Of a DNA stretch of 64,000 bases, positions 38,049 to 47,353 are shown one piece after another. Within the stretch, counting starts at the first letter, position 1. Every line of letters begins with the position of its first letter. The position numbers and the translations under genes were made by a program. The notes beneath the pieces were generated by a model. The model saw nothing but the letters and a program-made list of their open reading frames with translations. It was not told where the DNA came from and did no database searches. This DNA comes from Paenibacillus rhizophilus (GTDB taxonomy: Bacteria; Bacillota; Bacilli; Paenibacillales; Paenibacillaceae), in contig NZ_RQPI01000005.1 of assembly GCF_003854965.1 (NCBI RefSeq), positions 1-64,000 on the forward strand. Reading direction: 5' to 3'.

Positions 38049-38993
38049 TTAGTCTGCCCCTTCCGTCAGCTGCGCCGCCAGCCTGTGGACAGGAAGCACG
38101 GACAATGCGGAAATGCCGCATTCGGACGGCTTATGAATATAATCGAGAAAATGGTCAACCACGCCGCTGAAGCCTCTGCGCATAAGTATCGTGTCCCAGC
38201 TTCCGAAGCCGCGTACGGCAGGGGACGCATTCCGGTCATAAAGAACGGCGCGTTCCATGTCCGCAATTTCCGCAGACCTTCCATGCCCGTGCAGCTCCAA
38301 TTTTTCCAGATCGGCGCCGGCGTCCCGCACCATGCTGTACACGCCGGAAGCGCCGCCGCTCCAACCGAGCATGCCCGCCGCCTGAACCAGCCGGCCTTCA
38401 AGGTCGCTGTGCAGAGACCCGCGCAGCAGCTCATAATCATTCCCGCACAGCCACAGGAGCAGATCGAGCATGTGGATAAGGTCGTCATGAACGGTTTCCC
38501 GGCTGCTTAACTTTTGCCGCTTCGTCCGATGCTTGACCGCGCTGCAGTGGGTGATGCCCCCGGCTTCATCCAACCACGCCTTGGCCTCAGCATAAAGCGG
38601 CGCAAAGCGGCGGTTGAAGCCGACGCCGAGAAGCAGTCCTTTGCTTTCGGCAAGCTCGGCCATCTTGACCGATTCCTCCAAGCGGCAGGACAACGGCTTG
38701 TCGACATAGACGGCCAGCCCCCGCTCCAGACACTTCGTTACGATTTCGTAATGGTTCCGGGTTGGGGCATGCACAAACACCGCATCCAAATCCCAGGCGA
38801 GCAGCTCATCCAGGCTGCATGTGCCCTGAGGCAACCGATAAGCGCTTACCGTACTCTCTACCGTGGAGGCCGAAGAGCTAAGAATGCCGGCGATCCGGAC
38901 TCGCGGCGATTGCGAAAGCAGCGGCAAATATACTTTGCGGGCGATATTTCCGATTCCAATCAAAGCTATGTTTATGTTTGCGGAGTCCTTCAA
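38049..38993 (-). CDS. Gfo/Idh/MocA family oxidoreductase
   Basis: 314 aa NAD(P)-dependent dehydrogenase. The Rossmann motif ALIGIGNIARKVYLP is near residue 10; DAVFVHAPTRNHYEIV and the cofactor/catalytic EKP-type motif, here VDKPLSCRLEES, follow. The second half is the alpha/beta substrate domain. TTG 38993 is chosen (AGGGGG at 6 nt); the TTG at 39008 overlaps that site. Substrate, often a sugar or inositol, is not predictable. Confidence 0.88.
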   Translation of the reverse strand: MKDSANINIALIGIGNIARKVYLPLLSQSPRVRIAGILSSSASTVESTVSAYRLPQGTCSLDELLAWDLDAVFVHAPTRNHYEIVTKCLERGLAVYVDKPLSCRLEESVKMAELAESKGLLLGVGFNRRFAPLYAEAKAWLDEAGGITHCSAVKHRTKRQKLSSRETVHDDLIHMLDLLLWLCGNDYELLRGSLHSDLEGRLVQAAGMLGWSGGASGVYSMVRDAGADLEKLELHGHGRSAEIADMERAVLYDRNASPAVRGFGSWDTILMRRGFSGVVDHFLDYIHKPSECGISALSVLPVHRLAAQLTEGAD

Positions 38994-39135
38994 TTTTTTC
39001 CCCCTCAATGGATGATGCCACTTGATCTCATTAAGCTATTATACCCTGCCGTGAGGATTCGACAAATGAGCTTTCTTCTATTCTTCGTTTTTTTTCAGTA
39101 TGATGGGTGAAGATAAAGAGAAAGGACATATTAAG

Positions 39136-39756
39136 ATGAGAAAATGGCTGCTGGGGCTCCTCTATGTTTCGGGTATGGGCGCCGCGTTTATCTACAGATA
39201 TAACATTCTCGACTGGCTGGGAAAAGACGGACACGCGCTTCTCTCCGTCCTGGCCGCGACCGCGCTGGCCTTATTTCCGGTCGTGCCGTACAAAGCCGTG
39301 ATCGGACTGTTCGGTTATGTTTATGGAAGCCTGGCAGGCGGAGCGATGTGCTGGCTGGCAACTACGGTCGCCGCGGCGATGATGTTCGGCGCCGTCAAAT
39401 GGCTGTTCCCGGAACAAGCACGCCGTTATCTGGCCTCCGTTCCGGCGCTGGACAAATTTACGGCTGCCGTTCAGCGGCATCCTTTTGCTTCGGTAGCGGC
39501 GGCCCGTCTGCTGCCGGTCATTCCGCAAACGGCGGTCAACGCATATGCCGGCGCAGCGGGGCTGCCCTTCCGGAGCTTTATCCTGGCTACGGCCCTAGGA
39601 AAAATTCCGGGCATCGCCCTGTTCGCCTTCCTCGGCGGACATGCCCGGCAGCATCCCGGAGCGGCTGCGGTCGCCGCCGCGCTGTACATCGCGGCGCTCC
39701 TGACGTTCTTTGCGGTGCTGCGCATCGGCAAGCCGCAGAGCAAGGGACAAGCCTGA
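39136..39756 (+). CDS. TVP38/TMEM64 (DedA-like) membrane protein
   Basis: 206 aa with about five hydrophobic segments. The VTT/SNARE-associated core is visible as FPVVPYKAVIGLFGYVYGSLAGG and RLLPVIPQTAVNAYAGAAGLPF, with a G-x-x-P pattern. The family has been linked to lipid scrambling or transport; the role here is open. ATG 39136 has AAAGGA at about 10 nt. Single gene between the divergent oxidoreductase and msrAB. Confidence 0.85.
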   Translation: MRKWLLGLLYVSGMGAAFIYRYNILDWLGKDGHALLSVLAATALALFPVVPYKAVIGLFGYVYGSLAGGAMCWLATTVAAAMMFGAVKWLFPEQARRYLASVPALDKFTAAVQRHPFASVAAARLLPVIPQTAVNAYAGAAGLPFRSFILATALGKIPGIALFAFLGGHARQHPGAAAVAAALYIAALLTFFAVLRIGKPQSKGQA

Positions 39757-39867
39757 AGACTTGTCCCTGGAAAGCCGCCTGCTTCGGATACGCTGGCAAT
39801 AGGAATTTATATAGTTTATAATTAAATTGCAAGCTATTTAATTGCTTATATGAGTGGAGGGACAATC

Positions 39868-40848
39868 ATGAGTGACATAGAGACTAATCGGGCAGGTGCC
39901 CGAACGGAAAAAGCGACATTTGCAGGCGGCTGCTTCTGGTGCATGGTCTCCCCGTTTGAGGAGCTGCCCGGCATTATCAATGTCGTCTCCGGCTATACCG
40001 GAGGCCATACCGTCAATCCGACTTATGAAGAAGTATGCTCCGAAACGACAGGACATGCCGAAGCCGTGCAAATCACGTTTGATCCCGCGATTTTTCCATA
40101 CAGCAAGCTGCTTGAGCTGTTCTGGCAGCAGATCGATCCGACGGATGAAGGCGGACAGTTTCATGACCGCGGTTCCTCCTACCGGACAGCGATCTTCTAT
40201 CACAATGAGGAGCAGCGCAAAGAAGCGGAGGCGTCCAAGGTCGCGGTCGAACAAAGCGGCCGCTTCTCGGGACCGGTTGTGACGCCCATTGAACCGGCTG
40301 GTGTCTTTTACCCGGCGGAGGAGTATCATCAGGGCTACCACCACAAGAATCCGGGACATTACAAGCGCTACCGCAAAGCATCGGGCCGGGAAGCTTTTAT
40401 CGAAAGCCACTGGTCGCATAAAGAAGACAAGCAAAGCCTGAAAGAGCGGCTCACCCCTCTGCAATATGAAGTGACGCAAAATAATGCCACGGAATCCCCG
40501 TTTCAGAATGATTTTTGGGATCATCACGGAGAAGGCCTTTATGTGGACATCGTGTCCGGAGAGCCGCTCTTCAGCTCCAGAGACAAATATGATTCCGGAT
40601 GCGGCTGGCCTAGCTTCACCCGTCCGCTTCGTGACTACTCGGTGAAAGAGAAGACCGATCTCAGCCATTTGATGATCCGCACGGAAGTGCGAAGCAAAGA
40701 AGCCGACTCGCATCTCGGCCATGTCTTCAATGACGGACCGGGGCCGAACGGTCTGCGATACTGCATCAATTCCGCCGCGCTGCGTTTCGTTCCCGAGGAG
40801 GATCTCGAGAAAGAAGGATATGGCGAATACCGGGTATTGTTCGAATAG
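39868..40848 (+). CDS. msrAB: Fused methionine sulfoxide reductase A and B
   Basis: Reduces both S and R epimers of methionine sulfoxide, free or in proteins. 326 aa. MsrA (about 1-165) has the active-site GGCFWCM at 20-26 with Cys22 and the RTAIFYH motif; MsrB (about 180-315) has [32 protein letters not shown], with Cys of RYCINS as the catalytic residue. The usual second zinc CxxC pair of MsrB is not evident. No signal peptide, so cytoplasmic. ATG 39868 follows GGAGGG at 6 nt. Confidence 0.95.
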   Translation: MSDIETNRAGARTEKATFAGGCFWCMVSPFEELPGIINVVSGYTGGHTVNPTYEEVCSETTGHAEAVQITFDPAIFPYSKLLELFWQQIDPTDEGGQFHDRGSSYRTAIFYHNEEQRKEAEASKVAVEQSGRFSGPVVTPIEPAGVFYPAEEYHQGYHHKNPGHYKRYRKASGREAFIESHWSHKEDKQSLKERLTPLQYEVTQNNATESPFQNDFWDHHGEGLYVDIVSGEPLFSSRDKYDSGCGWPSFTRPLRDYSVKEKTDLSHLMIRTEVRSKEADSHLGHVFNDGPGPNGLRYCINSAALRFVPEEDLEKEGYGEYRVLFE

Positions 40849-40878
40849 AATCACCTCCCTTTCCCTGGAGGAGTACGC

Positions 40879-40922
40879 AAAAATCCCCCATATCGGGCTA
40901 CCGCCCGACTGGAGGATTTTTG
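40879..40922. terminator. Bidirectional terminator msrAB / DUF4349 gene
   Basis: AAAAATCC...GGGCTACCGCCC...GGATTTTT: an inner CCC/GGG stem and an outer A/T stem serve both converging genes. Confidence 0.85.
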
Positions 40923-40924
40923 TG

Positions 40925-42091
40925 TTATTTGCGTTCAGGAGGTTCCGGCGCCTGAGGCGCTTCACCAGGGTCTTCTTCGCCGCTATCCGGATTGGGTCCG
41001 GCCGCCCCGGATGCTGCCCGCTCCTTCTCCCTCTGCCGGTTGGCTTCCCGGATCAGCAGCGAAGCCTCCTCTCGGCGGCCGCGTCTTGAACGCCGGAACC
41101 AGAGCAGCGCGGCCAATATAAGGCCGGCGCCGATCAGCACCGGGAGGGCTCCGGCCAAAAAGATAAAGAGCCACTGGAATGCCATGGACAAGGCATTCAG
41201 CGTTCCGCGCAGCGCGTCCGCGGCTCTGCCGAACAGCGACTGGCGTTCATCCTTACGCAGGTTTGCGATGCTCTCGTCCGTTTGGTAGAGCCGAAGTTCC
41301 ACCGTGGAGTACAGCACATTCTGGTCGATATAGCGCATTCTGCCCTTGATTTGCTCGATATTCTCCTGAACTTGGCCAAGCTCATTGGCAAACGCCACCA
41401 AGTCGGCGGCTTTGGTAGCCTTTTTCATAAATTCAACGTATTGGGTTTCAAGCAGCTGCTTCGCCTTCAGGCGCGCTTCGAGGTCGACATACTCTTCGGA
41501 AACATCCTGTCCATCAATGCTGCGTTGAAGCGACTCATGCTTGACCTTCTCCAGATTGTCCATGAAGGAAGAGAACCCGGAAGCCGGCACCTTGACGACA
41601 AACGTGCCGCCATGCTCGGAGTCGGATACCGTTTCCGTGAATCCGATAATATAGCCGCGGGCGAGATTGACCCAATTCCGCACTTCCGTCTGCGCTTTCT
41701 CGTAATTCTCCACTTCCATGTTGAGGTTGGCATGGTAGATCAGCTTCTTGTTCAGACCGGCGGCCACATCGCCTGCCGTGAATCCTCCGGCAGCTGCGGC
41801 GGCATTGCCGTTATCTGCCGCAGAGTTGCCGCCCATCTGGATTCCGCTTCCCTTTACGTTCACCTGAGCGCCGGCCGCCTGCGCGCCGGCGGATGATCCT
41901 CCGTTGCCGGCTGCGATCGCAGCCTCCTCGCTGGCGGCATCCGATAGAGAAGCTGTGCTGTTTTTCATCTCGGAATGTGCAGCAGTTTCGGCCTGATCCG
42001 CGTTACTGGCACGGTCGCCCGAACCGCAGCCAGCCAGCATAACAGTCAACACCAGCAGCGTTACAATGGAATACAACCCCTTTTTTATCAT
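40925..42091 (-). CDS. DUF4349 lipoprotein
   Basis: 388 aa. Lipobox LAGC with Cys near residue 22. A low-complexity Ala/Gly/Ser stretch (about 40-105) is followed by the DUF4349 domain (KLIYHANLNMEVENYEKAQ, then a coiled-coil about 200-270) and one C-terminal membrane helix with a cytoplasmic Arg-rich tail (WFRRSRRGRREE) and Pro-rich end. So both ends are anchored, an envelope protein of unknown function. It stands alone. Confidence 0.88.
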   Translation of the reverse strand: MIKKGLYSIVTLLVLTVMLAGCGSGDRASNADQAETAAHSEMKNSTASLSDAASEEAAIAAGNGGSSAGAQAAGAQVNVKGSGIQMGGNSAADNGNAAAAAGGFTAGDVAAGLNKKLIYHANLNMEVENYEKAQTEVRNWVNLARGYIIGFTETVSDSEHGGTFVVKVPASGFSSFMDNLEKVKHESLQRSIDGQDVSEEYVDLEARLKAKQLLETQYVEFMKKATKAADLVAFANELGQVQENIEQIKGRMRYIDQNVLYSTVELRLYQTDESIANLRKDERQSLFGRAADALRGTLNALSMAFQWLFIFLAGALPVLIGAGLILAALLWFRRSRRGRREEASLLIREANRQREKERAASGAAGPNPDSGEEDPGEAPQAPEPPERK

Positions 42092-42170
42092 GACTATCCC
42101 CCCCCCAATATGTCTGTTCGTCCTTACATTTGATTTCTAGACGATTCCAGCCTCTGGAAGGTTGCAGGTT

Positions 42171-42207
42171 GAAAAAACAATACACCGGGATCGGACTCCC
42201 GGTGTAT
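42171..42207 (-). terminator. metE terminator
   Basis: ATACACCGGG and CCCGGTGTAT around an 8 nt loop, then TGTTTTTTC on the minus strand, 26 nt past the metE stop. Confidence 0.92.
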
Positions 42208-42232
42208 CACTTTGCCGCTCCTTACGCGCAAG

Positions 42233-44533
42233 TTACGGCTGAATCGCCCGTGCCTTCTTTCTGGCGTCTTCCGCGGCCGCCACCATATTTCGCAGCGAAG
42301 CCTCCGTCTCGCTCCAGCCTCGCGTCTTCAGTCCGCAGTCCGGATTGATCCAGAACTGCTCGGGATGCAGAACCCGCAGCGCCCGGTTAATGCCGGTCTC
42401 CATTTCCTCCACTGACGGAACGCGCGGACTATGGATGTCATATACTCCCAGCCCGAGGCCTTTGTCGTATCTCATCTCCTCGAAGCTTGCAATCAGTTCG
42501 CCGTGGCTGCGGGAAGTCTCGATTGAAATAACATCCGCATCCATATCGGAAATGGCATCGATCATATCGCTAAATTCGCAGTAGCACATATGAGTATGAA
42601 TTTGCGTCGTATCACGAACGAGGTTCGTGGAAATACGGAAAGCTCTTACTGCCCAGTCCAGATAATGCGTCCGGTCCTTCTCCTTAAGCGGGAGTCCTTC
42701 ACGCACCGCCGGCTCGTCCACCTGAATCATTTCCACACCGGTGCTTTCCAGAGCCAGCACCTCCTGCCGCAGAGCGAGTGCAATCTGGTAGGCGACCCTC
42801 TCTCTGCTCAGATCGTCGCGCACGAACGACCAGTTCAGAATCGTGACCGGCCCGGTGAGCATACCCTTTACCGGGAGCTTCGTCAAAGATTGCGCATAGA
42901 CGCTTTCCTTGACGGTCATCGGTTCGGTGAAAGCAACATCGGCGTAAATCACAGGAGGCTTGACGCAGCGGGAACCATAGGACTGCACCCAACCGTTCTT
43001 CGTGAACAGGAATCCGTCCAGCTTCTCCCCGAAGAACTCGACCATATCAGTCCGCTCAAATTCGCCATGTACCAGAACATCCAGACCGATTTCCTCCTGA
43101 AATGCGATGGAATCCGCGATTTGCCGGCGGATAAATTCATCATAGCGTTCCTGGCTCAGCTCGCCCTTGCGCCATTTCAGCCGCGCCTGGCGGACCTCTG
43201 GCGTCTGCGGAAAGCTGCCGATCGTTGTTGTCGGCAGCAGCGGCAGGCGCCACTTGTCCTGCTGGCGCTTCGCGCGCTCGGTGTAGCCCGGGCTGCGGTG
43301 ATCCGGCAGGTCGGCCAGTCCGCGTTCAAGCCCCGCCACGTCCGCACGGCTGCGCTCAGGCAGCTTGCGGAAGGCATCCAGCGCCGCCTTCGCCCCGGTC
43401 CACTGCGTACCGGCGGCTTCCCTGCCTTCAAGCAGCGCCCGTTTCAGCAGCGTAAGCTCCGCCAGCTTCTCATCGGCGAAGGCCAGCGCGTTCCGCACCT
43501 CTGGCTTCAGCCGTTCCTCGCTCCGCACCGTCACGGGCACATGCAGCAGGCTGCTGGACGGTTGCAGAATCAGCTTGCCCTCCGGAACGAGAGCGGCCAG
43601 TCGTTGAGCCAGCGCCAGCTTATCCTCCGGGTCGCAGCGCCAAATGCCGCGACCGTCGATCACCCCGGCTCCGAGCGTCTTATCCTCCGGCCAGCCCAGG
43701 CGCTCGATCGCTTCCAGGTTGGCTCCGCCGTCGTGTACAAAATCGAGGCCGACTCCCTGCACCGGCAGCTTCAGCAGAGCTTCAAGCGGTTCGGCAGACT
43801 CAAAGTACGTCTGCAGCATAATCGAGACACCCGGAACAGCGGAATGAAGCGCACCGTAAATATCGCTTAGAAGCCTGATATCCTCTTCCCGAAGTCCGGT
43901 TACTACAGCCGGCTCGTCAATTTGAACCCATGCCACTCCCTCCCGTTCCAGTTCCTGCAGCAGCTGTACATAGACCGGCAGGAACCGCTCCGCCACACTG
44001 CGGATTTCCGAAAGGGCAAAGCCCTTGGACAGTTTCAGAAACGTATAGAGTCCGATAACCACGGGCTTTCCGTCGATCCCCGCCTGCGATTTGGCGAACC
44101 GGTATGCGGCAAGCGGTTTGTTCTCCGTTAGAACAGGCTGGATATCGCCGATCTCCGGCACGATGTAATGGTAATTCGTATTGAACCATTTCGTCATTTC
44201 GCACGCCGCCGCCCGGGAGTTCCCCCGGGCCATGGCAAAATACAGATCTAGTCCGGCAGGTCCTCCATCGTATCGGTACCGCTGAGGCACAATGCCGAAC
44301 ATGACTGCCGTATCCAGCATATGATCGTAATATGTGAAATCCCCCACGGGAATCAGGTCAATGCCCGCCTCCTGCTGCTTACGCAAATTACTCAGCTGAG
44401 AACGTTCCATTTCCGCCCGCAGTTGTTCTTCGCCGATCCGGCCCGCCCAGTAAGCTTCCAATGCTTTTTTCCATTCCCGGTTCGCACCGATTCTCGGATA
44501 TCCAAGATTGCTTGTTCTTGTGTTAATTGTCAT
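42233..44533 (-). CDS. metE: Cobalamin-independent methionine synthase
   Basis: Transfers a methyl group from 5-methyltetrahydropteroyl-triglutamate to homocysteine, the last step of methionine synthesis. 766 aa, two related barrels. N-terminal LGYPRIGANREWKKALE; C-terminal zinc ligands in HMCYCEFSD and DCGLKTRGW, and TTTIGSFPQTPEVR. ATG 44533 follows AGGAGGAACGGAGAA. Expression is switched by a cobalamin riboswitch at 44745-44945: with B12 present the cobalamin-dependent enzyme (MetH, not in this window) would be preferred. Confidence 0.96.
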   Translation of the reverse strand: MTINTRTSNLGYPRIGANREWKKALEAYWAGRIGEEQLRAEMERSQLSNLRKQQEAGIDLIPVGDFTYYDHMLDTAVMFGIVPQRYRYDGGPAGLDLYFAMARGNSRAAACEMTKWFNTNYHYIVPEIGDIQPVLTENKPLAAYRFAKSQAGIDGKPVVIGLYTFLKLSKGFALSEIRSVAERFLPVYVQLLQELEREGVAWVQIDEPAVVTGLREEDIRLLSDIYGALHSAVPGVSIMLQTYFESAEPLEALLKLPVQGVGLDFVHDGGANLEAIERLGWPEDKTLGAGVIDGRGIWRCDPEDKLALAQRLAALVPEGKLILQPSSSLLHVPVTVRSEERLKPEVRNALAFADEKLAELTLLKRALLEGREAAGTQWTGAKAALDAFRKLPERSRADVAGLERGLADLPDHRSPGYTERAKRQQDKWRLPLLPTTTIGSFPQTPEVRQARLKWRKGELSQERYDEFIRRQIADSIAFQEEIGLDVLVHGEFERTDMVEFFGEKLDGFLFTKNGWVQSYGSRCVKPPVIYADVAFTEPMTVKESVYAQSLTKLPVKGMLTGPVTILNWSFVRDDLSRERVAYQIALALRQEVLALESTGVEMIQVDEPAVREGLPLKEKDRTHYLDWAVRAFRISTNLVRDTTQIHTHMCYCEFSDMIDAISDMDADVISIETSRSHGELIASFEEMRYDKGLGLGVYDIHSPRVPSVEEMETGINRALRVLHPEQFWINPDCGLKTRGWSETEASLRNMVAAAEDARKKARAIQP

Positions 44534-44658
44534 TTCTCCGTTCCTCCTATTCGTGTGGTCCTACCGCAGCTCCGAAAACACCATACTTCGTTGTTTAAGG
44601 AAGTGAACTTATTGTCCGTCTCGGAAGAGTCGCTGTCCATTTCACGTAACTCTCCAAC

Positions 44659-44700
44659 AAAAAAGCGTCCTCCCCCCAAAACCGCAAGGGGAAAGACGCC
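44659..44700 (-). terminator. Riboswitch expression-platform terminator
   Basis: GGCGTCTTTCCCC and GGGGGGAGGACGC with TTTTTTG behind, between the aptamer and metE. It would form in the ligand-bound state. Confidence 0.82.
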
Positions 44701-44744
44701 TACGTTAAAATTACGTTTGCGATCTGACACCTTCCCATCTCCCG

Positions 44745-44945
44745 TAGGTACAGCAGTGCGTCGAAACAGGCAGGTCTCCTGGCTGCGGCGTCATCATCAT
44801 CAGCGGCCTTCCCGTCAGCCCGGGCTGACAGTGGCATAATCTGGCTGAAGACTCGTCCGTTACAGTGGCGGGACCGCGCCGGCTTTGCACCGAGCTTCCC
44901 TTTTAAGCCTCCGGAATTCTCTTGTCCGGCAAGCACCCGTTTCCG
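44745..44945 (-). promoter_or_regulatory. Cobalamin riboswitch of metE
   Basis: The minus strand shows the B12 box AGCCAGGAGACCTGCCTG (44767-44784) and, upstream, GGTGCAAAGCCGGCGCGG, CCCGCCACTGTAA and AAAAGGGAAGC, the conserved core elements in the right order. Aptamer boundaries are approximate. Confidence 0.95.
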
Positions 44946-45047
44946 TTATTTAATGGTCAGTTACTTGAATGTTGAGTACACCATTTATGTTACGGCAAGA
45001 ACCCGCGGCCCGCAATGGCTCCAGCTATAGCAATACCTAATAACCGG

Positions 45048-45911
45048 TTAAAAGAAAATAATATAGACCGCCACTGCCAGCACGATGCGGTAGATGGCGA
45101 ACGGCAGCAGCTTGATGCGGTTGATCAGCTTCAGGAAGAACCGCATCGACAGCAGCGCGAACACGAAGGCGCTGATAAATCCGGCGATAAAGAACGGCAG
45201 CGCGTCCATCGTAAAGTACTGCCAGTTCTTGAGCAGCGAGATAAAGCTCGCGCCTGCCATGATGGGCACCGCCATGATAAAGGTGAAGTCGGCGGCGGCG
45301 CGGTGGCTCATGCCCAGAAGGACGCCTCCCGAAATCGTCGAGCCGGAACGCGAGAAGCCGGGCCACAGTGAGAAACACTGGATCAGACCGACCCCAAGGG
45401 CTTGCCCGTATGTAATCTGGTCAACGCTCTGCGCCCTGACACGCTTCGGAGCGAACAAATCCGCGCAGATCATAAATATGGCGCCGATCACAAGACCGAT
45501 CAGCACGGTCGACGTCGAGAAGAGGTACTCGTCAATGTAATTCTCGAACAGCATTCCCAGCACACCCGCCGGGATCAGACCAACCAGCACCTGCCCAAGC
45601 CTCAGACGGCCTGGCGTATGTATCTGCGGCGGTTGGCCGTCCGGGACCGGCTCAAGCGATCCCCGGCTGAAGCGTTTCAGTCCAAGCAGATCGATGAAAC
45701 GATTTCTAAAGATGACGACGACCGCAAGGATCGAGCCGAGCTGTATTACGACCTTAAACGTATTGGCCGTGTATTTTCCGAGAAATTCCTGAGATTTCAA
45801 CCACATGTCGTCAACAATAATCATGTGACCCGTTGAGGACACCGGAGCAAATTCGGTCAAGCCTTCTACCAGACCCAAAATAACGGCTTTGATAATTGCG
45901 AGCAGATCCAA
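45048..45911 (-). CDS. uppP: Undecaprenyl-diphosphatase
   Basis: Recycles the lipid carrier undecaprenyl pyrophosphate used in peptidoglycan and wall polymer synthesis; also lowers bacitracin sensitivity. 287 aa, BacA family, about eight membrane helices. The two conserved regions are EGLTEFAPVSSTGHM near residue 16 and PGFSRSGSTISGG near 190. ATG 45911 is used. Single gene. Expression control is not visible. Confidence 0.95.
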   Translation of the reverse strand: MDLLAIIKAVILGLVEGLTEFAPVSSTGHMIIVDDMWLKSQEFLGKYTANTFKVVIQLGSILAVVVIFRNRFIDLLGLKRFSRGSLEPVPDGQPPQIHTPGRLRLGQVLVGLIPAGVLGMLFENYIDEYLFSTSTVLIGLVIGAIFMICADLFAPKRVRAQSVDQITYGQALGVGLIQCFSLWPGFSRSGSTISGGVLLGMSHRAAADFTFIMAVPIMAGASFISLLKNWQYFTMDALPFFIAGFISAFVFALLSMRFFLKLINRIKLLPFAIYRIVLAVAVYIIFF

Positions 45912-46126
45912 GCTTTCGCCTCCTTAAAGAATGATGGTTAAAAGTTTCATTATTAGTAGCTTAAACATCGCCGGTAATTTCTGAAACTTGCAAGCCTTAT
46001 TCCAGGTAAGAATACCTAACGCAAGCATTTCGCCTCATCCTTCCGAACTTGCAGTATACCTGGGGAAATGTGCAATAATGAACAGAAAGATCACATTATG
46101 GCGGAAAAACGTTGGGGGGATGTTCA

Positions 46127-46960
46127 TTGTTCGCACGCCTGCGCGCATTTCTATCCGCCTGGAGGGATTATCCCCGGGAGGAGGGAGAGCTGATTGGAAA
46201 GCGGTACAAGGTGCTGTCCCGGATCGGTATGGGGAGCTACGGACTAGCATACCGCTGCCTGGACACGCTGGAGAATCGCCAGGTAGCCCTCAAACAGGCA
46301 AAACCGAGCAAAGGGAATGTTGGGAAAAAAATGCTAATGCGGGAACGGGATATCCTGCGGCAGCTGGATCATCCCTATATCCCCGCCTTCAGAGATTTTT
46401 TTGAGGAAACGGGCTCGGCGTGGCTGGTTAGCGATTATGTAGAGGGGCTTACGCTGGAACAATTGATTTTCGAGCAGGGGCGCATATTCGGGGAGCAGGA
46501 CACGCTGCGCTTTGCCTTGAATTTGATGAAGCGGGTGAACCATGTGCATGAACGAGGCTTTGTCCACCTCGATCTTCGTATTCCGAATGTCATTCTCCGG
46601 GGAGAGGATATTTATTTAATCGACTTCGGACTGGCCCGCCGGATCGGGGACGAAAGATCGAGCGACGACGGCGAACCCGAGCTGGATAAAGACGGGCTGC
46701 CGAGGCGCATGCCCGCGGCCATAGCCTCCGATTTGCACGATATCGGGCATCTCATTCTCTTTATGCTGTATTCCGGTTATACGCCGATACCGGGCAGCGA
46801 AGAGCGCAGCTGGTCGGAAGAGCTTGAGCTTACGCCGGGAATGCGGCGGATACTGCTGAGACTTCTGGAAGGATCGAATTGTTATACGGAATCCCGGGAG
46901 TTCATTCGGGAAATAGAGCAGGCCTTATCCAATTCGGAGTCGGAGTCGACGGATTCATAA
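46127..46960 (+). CDS. Protein kinase-like protein (YbdM type)
   Basis: 277 aa Ser/Thr kinase fold. G-loop IGMGSYGLAYRC near 34, lysine VALKQAK at about 56, catalytic loop HLDLRIPN in place of HRDLKPxN, and DFGLARR about 20 residues later. The Asp residues of the loop and DFG are kept but the Arg before Asp is Leu, an RD-to-non-RD change, so activity needs testing. No membrane segment or PASTA repeats. TTG 46127 has GGGGGG at 7 nt; the upstream TTG has no room for a site. Terminated by a long hairpin at 46983. Confidence 0.85.
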   Translation: MFARLRAFLSAWRDYPREEGELIGKRYKVLSRIGMGSYGLAYRCLDTLENRQVALKQAKPSKGNVGKKMLMRERDILRQLDHPYIPAFRDFFEETGSAWLVSDYVEGLTLEQLIFEQGRIFGEQDTLRFALNLMKRVNHVHERGFVHLDLRIPNVILRGEDIYLIDFGLARRIGDERSSDDGEPELDKDGLPRRMPAAIASDLHDIGHLILFMLYSGYTPIPGSEERSWSEELELTPGMRRILLRLLEGSNCYTESREFIREIEQALSNSESESTDS

Positions 46961-46982
46961 AGTATATGCTTTCCGATCTTAT

Positions 46983-47040
46983 AAAGAAGAAACGGCCTGC
47001 GCCGTCCCACAAAGGGGCGGCGCAAGCCGTTTCCGCAAAA
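46983..47040 (+). repeat. Dispersed hairpin repeat, probable terminator
   Basis: AAGAAGAAACGGCCTGCGCC opens a long hairpin closing with GGCGCAAGCCGTTTC, then GCAAAAATT. The flank and outer stem match the element at 51065 and part of 8475. Followed by no strong T-run, but it ends the kinase gene. Confidence 0.65.
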
Positions 47041-47063
47041 ATTCTTGTTACGGCAGCCCGGCT

Positions 47064-47249
47064 TCAGCTGGAGCTTCCGTGTCTGTTCTTGTAATAGCCG
47101 TGCCCGCGTCCACTTCCGTAGCCGTGTTTGCTGCTTGAGGACCTTCCGTAGACCATCGGTCTTCGGTAACTGTCCGAAGAACCTCCGCGTCTTTCATATT
47201 TTGAGTGTCCGACGGAGTGAATGAGTTTGCCGATAAGTTTCCTGAGCAT
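47064..47249 (-). CDS. Small basic Gly/Ser/Tyr-rich protein
   Basis: 61 aa. A short amphipathic N-terminus (MLRKLIGKLIHSVGHSKYER) precedes a tail rich in Gly, Ser, His, Tyr and Arg. ATG 47249 has a strong AAGGAGGAGACAGC site. This frame is preferred over the overlapping 76-codon frame (47048-47278), which lacks a ribosome site. Function and family unknown to me; composition suggests a surface or spore-associated protein but nothing proves it. Confidence 0.65.
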   Translation of the reverse strand: MLRKLIGKLIHSVGHSKYERRGGSSDSYRRPMVYGRSSSSKHGYGSGRGHGYYKNRHGSSS

Positions 47250-47353
47250 GCTGTCTCCTCCTTTTTTTCGGATACCATACAGCTATCAGTTTTGCATCGC
47301 TTACAATAAACTATACGTATAAAAAGCCAGCCGGTTTCGGCTGACCTCCTGAA

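Noticed and set aside
47048..47278. 76-codon minus-strand frame overlapping the 61 aa gene
   Set aside because: No ribosome site; the other frame has AAGGAGGAG at the right distance and a coherent composition.
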